A DNA stretch of 37,685 nucleotides from Acidimicrobiales bacterium. Lineage in GTDB: Bacteria > Actinomycetota > Acidimicrobiia > Acidimicrobiales > Acidimicrobilacustridaceae. The first letter of the stretch is position 1. The number at the start of each line of letters is the position of its first letter. Under the pieces are notes generated by a model that saw only the letters and a program-made list of their open reading frames with translations, did not search any database and was not told the DNA's origin. Below, one piece after another: positions 32,905 through 37,685 of this stretch. The stretch spans positions 1 to 37,685 of the forward strand of contig JANZZE010000007.1 in NCBI GenBank assembly GCA_026419545.1, read 5' to 3'. Both the position numbers and the translations under genes were made by a program.

Positions 32905-33369
32905 TCAGCTGAGCTTGGCAAGCGCCTCGTCGTAGCGTTCAGCTTCCCGAGGCGTGCCGAGTTCGGCACTTGCAAAAGTGTCGACCACGATGCCGTCCTT
33001 CCCGATGAGAAAGCTGGCCCGGTTTGCACACCCAAGCGCTTCATTGAACACGCCGTAAGCCTTGGCAACAGCTCCGTGGGGCCAGAAATCAGACAACACC
33101 GGGAACTGGAAACCCTGCTGCTCAGCCCAGACCCGCTGGGTATGGCGGGAATCACACGACACGGCAATCACCTGTACGCCAGCGTCGGTGAACTTCGAGT
33201 AATCGTCCCGCAACCGACACAGCTCCCCTTCGCACACGTTGGTGAAGGTAAACGGGTAAAAAACGAGCAACACCGGTCTGTCGCCACGAAACGACGACAG
33301 CTTCACCACCTCATTCTGCTGATCTTTCAGCTCGAAATCCGGGGCTTCCTGTCCGACCTCAACCGCCAC
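32905..33369 (-). CDS. AhpE-type peroxiredoxin
   Basis: 154 residues; reduces peroxides in the cytoplasm. The sequence follows the actinobacterial AhpE group closely: DFWPHGAVAKAYGVFNEALGCANRASFLI. Active-site motif PFTFTNVC with Thr43 and peroxidatic Cys46. A second cysteine follows at position 51 (VCEGELC), where AhpE proteins known to me are described as one-cysteine enzymes, so a local disulfide is possible. The start at 33369 fits the family. It stands alone in transcription direction with dapE downstream of nothing shared. Confidence 0.93.
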   Translation of the reverse strand: MAVEVGQEAPDFELKDQQNEVVKLSSFRGDRPVLLVFYPFTFTNVCEGELCRLRDDYSKFTDAGVQVIAVSCDSRHTQRVWAEQQGFQFPVLSDFWPHGAVAKAYGVFNEALGCANRASFLIGKDGIVVDTFASAELGTPREAERYDEALAKLS

Positions 33370-33429
33370 TGGTGACCTCCACTTCGACGCGATCCGGTAT
33401 CGGGGCCGACACTCTAACGATGTCGTTGC

Positions 33430-34500
33430 TCAAGTGACACCGTTGAGAAGAAGATCACGCAGTACGTTGAACACCCGCTCTATCGGCGCTCGGTTTACGT
33501 ATTCGCCCGCAGTATGGGCAACGGTCGCGTCACCCGGGCCGAAGTTGGCCGCAGGAACACCGAGCGCAGCGAACCGGGCCACGTCCGTCCACCCCAGCTT
33601 CGCTCTGACCTCGAGGTGGTTGCGAGCTATGAGCCGCGCCAGCAGGGGATGATCAAGCCCTGGCAGCGCACCCTCAGCTCGGTCGACCACCTCTATGCTG
33701 TCATCTTCCTCTAGTGCCGGTGCCAGCACCCTACGAATGTGGGCTTCAGCGTCCTCGGAGCTCTGATCTGGCGCGAAGCGATGATTGACCAAGAGCTCAG
33801 CGCGATCTGGGACCACGTTGCCGGAAACTCCTCCGCTGACGGTGACCGCTTGAAGAGCTTCCCGGAACTCACACCCGTCGATCACCACGCGCCGCGGTTC
33901 ATACGCTTCGATGAGGGCGAGCACCCTGCCGAGCCGGTGGATCGCGTTGCGCCCCAGCCAGGGACGAGCAGTGTGGGCCCGCTCGCCTCGCAACACCACC
34001 CTGAGCCGCATCGTGCCTTGGCATCCAGCCTCTAGGGCGGCATCCGTCGGCTCACCAAGCAATGCAACATCCCCTCGAAGAAGGTCAGGACGCCGCTCGG
34101 CCAACTCCCCCAGGCCATTCTCGACAGCGGCGATCTCTTCTCGCGCATAAAAGACGTAACTGACGTCCACCGCGGGCGTGAGCACCGTCCGGGCCAGCTC
34201 CAACATGACCGCGATTCCCGATTTCATGTCCGCGGCGCCCACGCCCCGGACCCGGTCGCCGTCGAGCACCGGCGCGGCATCGTCGTCATGCGATGGAACC
34301 GTGTCGGTATGACCGGCGAGCACCACTCGGTGCTCGCGGCCCAAATCTGTGCGAGCCACCAGGTTGTCACCCACTCGCGTGACTTCAAGTCCCGGGACAG
34401 CGGTGAGTTGGGTCTCGAGATAGTCCGTAATCGCCGCTTCGTGCCTGCTGACGGACGGAATCGCAACCAGATCGCGCGTCAGCACCAGTAGATCCGTCAT
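33430..34500 (-). CDS. dapE: Succinyl-diaminopimelate desuccinylase
   Basis: Hydrolyses N-succinyl-LL-diaminopimelate in the lysine/peptidoglycan pathway. 356 residues from ATG 34500, which has GAGG eight bases upstream; 34527 would add nine. Two-metal M20 peptidase ligands in order: His64 (AGHTDTVP), Asp91 (GAADMKSG), catalytic Glu121-Glu122 (AREEIA), Glu150 (LLGEPTD) and a late His in VAHTAGEY. dapD lies upstream in the same direction, 306 bp away. Its initiation region is exactly duplicated 74 bp upstream. Confidence 0.94.
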   Translation of the reverse strand: MTDLLVLTRDLVAIPSVSRHEAAITDYLETQLTAVPGLEVTRVGDNLVARTDLGREHRVVLAGHTDTVPSHDDDAAPVLDGDRVRGVGAADMKSGIAVMLELARTVLTPAVDVSYVFYAREEIAAVENGLGELAERRPDLLRGDVALLGEPTDAALEAGCQGTMRLRVVLRGERAHTARPWLGRNAIHRLGRVLALIEAYEPRRVVIDGCEFREALQAVTVSGGVSGNVVPDRAELLVNHRFAPDQSSEDAEAHIRRVLAPALEEDDSIEVVDRAEGALPGLDHPLLARLIARNHLEVRAKLGWTDVARFAALGVPAANFGPGDATVAHTAGEYVNRAPIERVFNVLRDLLLNGVT

Positions 34501-34606
34501 GGCGACGACCTCGACCGCAAGGACCACAGATCATGTTCTGCCGCGCCGAGGCGAGGTCTTCCAGTGGTGGTCATGGCGACGACCTCGACCGCAAGGACCA
34601 CAGATC
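34496..34606. repeat. Perfect repeat-spacer-repeat unit, 37-37-37 bp, carrying the dapE start
   Basis: 34496-34532 and 34570-34606 are identical over all 37 bp; the spacer is 34533-34569. On the minus strand the repeat contains GAGGTCGTCGCCATGAC, the dapE ribosome binding site and ATG. Confidence 0.97.
34497..34574 (-). CDS. 25-codon leader ORF coupled to dapE
   Basis: The distal repeat copy supplies the same ribosome binding site and ATG (34574). The ORF begins MTTTGRPRL, ends LWSLRSRSSP and stops at TGA 34499-34497, overlapping the dapE ATG as ATGA. Another frame ends with the same LWSLRSRSSP-TGA over the leader's own ATG, so the stop/start junction itself was duplicated. Probably translated; function unknown. 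Confidence 0.4.
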   Translation of the reverse strand: MTTTGRPRLGAAEHDLWSLRSRSSP

Positions 34607-34806
34607 GCTCGTGAGCGCTGGTCGGCTCCGCCGTCTCGCCGCATCTCCTGCTACTCCCGGCATCATCGCTCCTGGAGTTCGCTGCTGTCGATGACTGACC
34701 GACCCCGAAAACAGGGAACGATCCACGGTCGGCTCGAGCAGCAACGCCGTGTTCTCACAGCACTGGTGTGCTTCAAAAGAACAGGAATGCACATTTCGTC
34801 GGTCAC
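34501..34806. other. dapD-dapE intergenic region
   Basis: 306 bp with two independent duplications, one of the dapE start and one of the dapD end. Apart from the leader ORF no gene or terminator is supported. Confidence 0.5.
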
Positions 34807-34838
34807 TCAGGAAGCAACGCCGTGTTCTCGCAGCACCG
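34730..34838. repeat. Direct repeat of the dapD 3' end, offset 73
   Basis: The dapD end (34803-34838, including its TGA) is matched by 34730-34765, with a 37-bp spacer. The best 31 bp (34733-34763) agree at 27 positions; the core GCAACGCCGTGTTCTC is exact. Confidence 0.8.
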
Positions 34839-35631
34839 CATTCAGAGCCGTCTTGTCGTGACGTTCTCCCTCGGTCAGTCGCTTGATCACCAGCACACAC
34901 GGCAAACCGAACTCACCGCCGGCGAACGATCGTGGCCGAGTGGCCGACACTGCCACCGACCACGGCGGGACCTCACCTCGCCCTAGCTCTTCGCCGGTGG
35001 TGGCGTCGATCACCGGAATAGATCCACTGAGGATGCAGCCGGCGCCGAGGACTGCTCCCTGCCCCACGCGGGCCCCTTCGATCACCATGCATCGACTGCC
35101 GATGAATGCGTCGTCACCCACCATGACCGGCGCCGCTTGCGGCGGCTCGAGCACCCCACCGATACCAACGCCGCCCGAGAGATGGACATTCGCGCCGATC
35201 TGTGCACATGAGCCCACCGTCGCCCACGTATCGACCATCGTGTTGGCTCCGACCCGAGCCCCGATGTTCACGTAGCTCGGCATCATCACCACGCCGCGGT
35301 CCAGGAACGACCCGAACCGTGCCGACGCTCCGGGCACCACCCGGACTCCTGCCTTCTCGAATCCCCGTTTCAGCGGGATCTTGTCAGCGAACTCGAACGG
35401 ACCAAGTTCGATGACCTGCATCTGCGACTGCTTGAAATACAGAAGGATCGCTTGCTTGAGCCATTCATGCACGACAACCGAACCGTCGGGGTGCCACTCC
35501 GCGACCCTTGCTTGACCGGAGTCCAACAAGGAGATCGCCCCAAGAATGGCCTCGTTTGCCTCCGCATCGCCGGGCTCGAGTTCGGCTCGGCGTTCCCACA
35601 GCTCTTCAATCGTGGCGCTCAGGTCAGCCAT
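34807..35631 (-). CDS. dapD: 2,3,4,5-tetrahydrodipicolinate N-succinyltransferase
   Basis: Succinylates tetrahydrodipicolinate for the succinylase branch of lysine/diaminopimelate synthesis; trimeric left-handed beta-helix enzyme. 274 residues, the length of the proteobacterial-type DapD. An N-terminal helical part (EELWERRAELEPG) precedes VVHEWLKQAILLYFK, then hexapeptide repeats (MMPSYVNIGARVGANTMVDTWATVGSCAQIGANVHLSGGVGIGGV, IEGARVGQGAVLGAGC). The C terminus ends VLREHGVAS. It is followed by dapE, so pathway partners are together. Confidence 0.96.
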   Translation of the reverse strand: MADLSATIEELWERRAELEPGDAEANEAILGAISLLDSGQARVAEWHPDGSVVVHEWLKQAILLYFKQSQMQVIELGPFEFADKIPLKRGFEKAGVRVVPGASARFGSFLDRGVVMMPSYVNIGARVGANTMVDTWATVGSCAQIGANVHLSGGVGIGGVLEPPQAAPVMVGDDAFIGSRCMVIEGARVGQGAVLGAGCILSGSIPVIDATTGEELGRGEVPPWSVAVSATRPRSFAGGEFGLPCVLVIKRLTEGERHDKTALNAVLREHGVAS

Positions 35632-35778
35632 GAGTGGGCAGGCTACCGGTACTCGCTCGCCAACGTGGTACCCGAGACCGCAGACCGGCCGGCAAGCGAG
35701 CGATACAAAACGAGATCCGTCTCAACCAATGGCGGGCTTTGGATCTCGACCGGTTCCGTGCTCAGGCCTCACCAGCGG

Positions 35779-36417
35779 TCACTTGGTCGGGGCTAACTCG
35801 GCAGCACGCCGTTGCTGTCGACTGACCGAAGCTGCGATGACACTCATCGAGGCCGGCAAGACGGCGACAATGAGCAAACCGGCGTACGAACCAACCCAGG
35901 TCGTCGTGATCTCCCGGCCGAGGGCGTAGTCACCCCGGGGCGGCTCTGAGTACTGACCGGGCGGAATGAGGTCGGCCGGCAGGGTCTCAATCCGCACCAG
36001 GTACTCACCCGGCCGACGGATGTGAAATCGGGCGAACGCCCGACCTTCGTATGGGCCGACGCGATACGTCGGTGTCGGCGACGAATCGCCCGGCCACGCA
36101 TAAGGCTCGACCCGCACTTCGGCGCCACCGAGACCAACAACGGTGACCACGACCGGCGGCGGCAGTCGACGCTGCCCTGCGCCGGCGCTTTCCTCGAAGA
36201 GCACATATGTCCCACCTTGGGGGAAGGTGACAATCCGGCTTGCCTCCTCCACCGCGAAACGCCGCAATCGCAACGGCGAGAAAACCGCCACCCACCCGAT
36301 CGCACCGAGCACGCCGGTCGCGGCCAGCGCCAGGGCTACCCAGCGTGCCGCCCGACCCGGGTGGGCAGGGCGTGACCTGCCCCGTTCCAGGGGCTCAGTC
36401 AGGGGACCAGGGATCAC
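35779..36417 (-). CDS. Two-helix membrane protein with extracellular domain (operon gene 3)
   Basis: 212 residues, GTG 36417. Helix ~27-47 (WVALALAATGVLGAIGWVAVF), an extracellular stretch ~50-175 with beta-like sequence (GGTYVLFEES, YRVGPYEGRAFARFHIRRPGEYLVRIE), and a second helix ~180-200 (YAGLLIVAVLPASMSVIA). The layout resembles the first gene of this operon (36764-37576), where an AGTYEVSTVSSSGE segment occupies the place of RPGEYLVRIET. The start overlaps the preceding stop by GTGA. Family not recognised; a cell-envelope role is only an inference. Confidence 0.75.
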   Translation of the reverse strand: MIPGPLTEPLERGRSRPAHPGRAARWVALALAATGVLGAIGWVAVFSPLRLRRFAVEEASRIVTFPQGGTYVLFEESAGAGQRRLPPPVVVTVVGLGGAEVRVEPYAWPGDSSPTPTYRVGPYEGRAFARFHIRRPGEYLVRIETLPADLIPPGQYSEPPRGDYALGREITTTWVGSYAGLLIVAVLPASMSVIAASVSRQQRRAAELAPTK

Positions 36418-36767
36418 GGTCTCCCCTGACCCCCTGGCAATGCCCAGTCTTCAACACCCTGCGAGCAGGCCCCCTGCACGTCAACATCGGTCCTGCGTCC
36501 CAAAGATCGTTCGGGGCGTAGGACTTCGGCGCCCAGTGACCGGGCCACCTGCACGTCAGCATCGGTCCTGCGTCCCAAAGCTCGTTCGGGGCGTAGGACT
36601 TCGGCACCCAGTGACCGGGCCGCCTGCACGGCAACCCGTCCCCTCGGCGAGGCAAGACCCACGACGGCCACAGCTGCGTTCACAAACGAGCGCAACAGCC
36701 GGTGGGTACTGAGCACCGCCCAGCAGTTGACGCGGCCAGGTCGCGACAGCAGCACTGACCTGCTCAC
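36414..36767 (-). CDS. Small protein with a 25-residue tandem repeat (operon gene 2)
   Basis: 117 residues, GTG 36767, joined to both neighbours by GTGA overlaps, which is the main reason to accept it. N-terminal ~40 residues contain a moderately hydrophobic part (SFVNAAVAVVGLA). Residues ~48-100 hold two copies of a 25-residue unit (ARSLGAEVLRPER-LGRRTD) from a 75-bp DNA tandem repeat. No fold recognised. Since the repeat is recent (few differences), the protein may have been extended lately, or the frame may be open by chance. Confidence 0.5.
   Translation of the reverse strand: MSRSVLLSRPGRVNCWAVLSTHRLLRSFVNAAVAVVGLASPRGRVAVQAARSLGAEVLRPERALGRRTDADVQVARSLGAEVLRPERSLGRRTDVDVQGACSQGVEDWALPGGQGRP
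36469..36630. repeat. 75-bp tandem repeat, about 2.2 copies
   Basis: 87 bp from 36469 to 36555 match 36544-36630 at offset 75 with few differences. Unlike the other pairs, the whole unit is repeated head to tail. The unit length is 25 codons, so the frame of the small protein is kept. Confidence 0.9.
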
Positions 36768-37576
36768 CGATCAGCCCAAGGGTCTCGGGGTGGAAGCGAC
36801 CAAGGATCGGTTGGTTGAGACTGCGCGACGCCAGGCGCGCCCGTTCCGGGACCTACTTGATTCCCAGGACTTTCGTCGGGGGCCTCTGCACTGTTTCCCG
36901 GCGAGGACACCCATCGACCTGACGAGAGATCCTGAGCAGATGCGGACTGCGAACGGTGGAAGTTACTTCGCCGCGCGAGCGTCACCACCAACAGCCCCAT
37001 GCCGGCAGCAAACACGATGAACGCGACGGCACCGCCAATGAGGATTCGCGCGGTCAGATCGGTCTCGAAAGCCTCGATTGGATCGGCGAAGACGACTCGG
37101 ATGTCCGCGCTCTCACCGGACGAGGACACGGTTGACACCTCGTACGTTCCAGCCTCATCGATCCTCACATCGCCTAGCGGTCGAAACGTCGGCTGGTTCG
37201 ACAGGGCCGAAGCCGCCGGGGGCGGCGGCGACAGCGCAACCTGTTCACCCGACTCAGAGGTGATGCTCAACGCAAGATCCGCTTCCGGCACCCTCGAGTT
37301 GTCGAGCGCTACGACCCAGACACCGTAGGCGCGCGCACTGAGTTGCACCTGACCCGTGGAACCAACTGGGACGTGAGGACCGTTGACGAATTGGCCGACC
37401 AGACCAACCGCCGCCACCAAAACCCAGAGGAAGCCGCCCACGACAGAGAGAACGATGAGCGCCGAACCCACCCACAAACCAGTGGTGCTCGGACCCCGCG
37501 GTGTGGAGCCTGGCGGCGACATGCCCGAACTCGGGCCGGGGTTCAACGGTCCGACCACCTGATCATTCTTGCGCAA
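36764..37576 (-). CDS. Two-helix membrane protein with extracellular domain (operon gene 1)
   Basis: About 270 residues; the TTG at 37576 is the furthest start, and a GTG some six codons in is also possible. A Pro/Gly/Ser-rich N terminus (~35) is followed by helix ~35-60 (GSALIVLSVVGGFLWVLVAAVG), an extracellular domain ~65-175 (GSTGQVQLSARAYGVWVVALDN, DEAGTYEVSTVSSSG), helix ~180-205 (ARILIGGAVAFIVFAAGMGLLVV) and a long Pro/Ser/Gly-rich cytoplasmic tail ending DPWSLPPRDPWADR. It overlaps the next gene by GTGA. Not a recognised family; similar in plan to gene 3. Confidence 0.75.
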   Translation of the reverse strand: MRKNDQVVGPLNPGPSSGMSPPGSTPRGPSTTGLWVGSALIVLSVVGGFLWVLVAAVGLVGQFVNGPHVPVGSTGQVQLSARAYGVWVVALDNSRVPEADLALSITSESGEQVALSPPPPAASALSNQPTFRPLGDVRIDEAGTYEVSTVSSSGESADIRVVFADPIEAFETDLTARILIGGAVAFIVFAAGMGLLVVTLARRSNFHRSQSASAQDLSSGRWVSSPGNSAEAPDESPGNQVGPGTGAPGVAQSQPTDPWSLPPRDPWADR

Positions 37577-37589
37577 CGCGGCAAGCCGA

Positions 37590-37685
37590 CCCGCTCACGA
37601 GGACCACACCGAGCCGTTCGTGCGGGCATGCCGAGCAGCGCAGCCACCTGCAACAACGGCTCCCTCCCGCTCACGAGGACCACAC
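37590..37685. repeat. Direct repeat pair, offset 76, cut by window edge
   Basis: CCCGCTCACGAGGACCACAC at 37590-37609 recurs exactly at 37666-37685, the last base of the window, so the repeat may be longer. On the minus strand it contains GTGAGCGGG, a stop/start-like GTGA, just upstream of the first gene of the small membrane-protein operon. Confidence 0.75.

Noticed and set aside
34571-34900. 109-codon minus-strand frame between dapD and dapE
   Set aside because: Its first third overlaps the dapD end in another frame and composition is not protein-like. Only its last codons, which form the duplicated stop/start junction, are of interest.

Overview
The window looks like chromosome from a high-GC actinobacterium. 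Class Acidimicrobiia is my best guess, inferred from gene content and not proven. The pointers are roughly 60-65% GC, SOS boxes of the form CGAAC-N4-GTTCG, a coenzyme-B12-dependent class II ribonucleotide reductase paired with NrdR, an AhpE-type peroxiredoxin, and many SDR, amidohydrolase and P450 genes. No rRNA, tRNA, insertion sequence, phage gene or CRISPR array was found.

Layout. 1-2204: a GH78 alpha-L-rhamnosidase-like protein whose N terminus lies outside the window. 2352-5040: a tight four-gene operon of two exported low-complexity proteins, ApbE flavin transferase and a ferric-reductase-like membrane protein. 5017-7161 (-): a four-PAS diguanylate cyclase. 7554-10579: an SDR, a small membrane protein and a PQQ-propeller/cytochrome c lipoprotein. 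11049-14921: a metallo-beta-lactamase-fold protein that has lost its metal ligands, a thioesterase remnant, a second SDR and RsgA. 14824-20161 (-): a catabolic-looking operon of TetR regulator, two amidohydrolases, cytochrome P450 and 3Fe-4S ferredoxin, joined by stop/start overlaps. 20229-24636: a surface-polymer acyltransferase, a Nudix hydrolase and two conserved hypotheticals. 24674-27493 (-): NrdJ, preceded by two NrdR boxes. 28026-30433: a ParB-domain fragment, a lipase and a RibD-type reductase. 30518-32755: NrdR, then a LysM protein divergent from LexA across five SOS boxes. 32905-35631 (-): AhpE, DapE and DapD (lysine and peptidoglycan precursor synthesis). 35779-37576 (-): three genes for small membrane proteins linked by GTGA overlaps.

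The most striking signal is not a gene. At least nine gene borders carry a short direct repeat whose two copies lie about 73-77 bp apart. Every locus has a different repeat sequence. In the five clearest cases a ~37-bp sequence is duplicated around a 37-bp spacer (10595, 11934, 22220, 22471, 34496), and the repeat often carries the start or stop codon and ribosome binding site. The duplications create short upstream ORFs, or second copies of a gene's last codons. The sizes resemble single-spacer CRISPR units, but there is no common repeat and no cas gene. I know of no named element that fits.

Other points: nrdR and its likely target nrdJ are both present; the lexA control region has five operators; a perfect 9-1-9 palindrome covers the tetR start codon.
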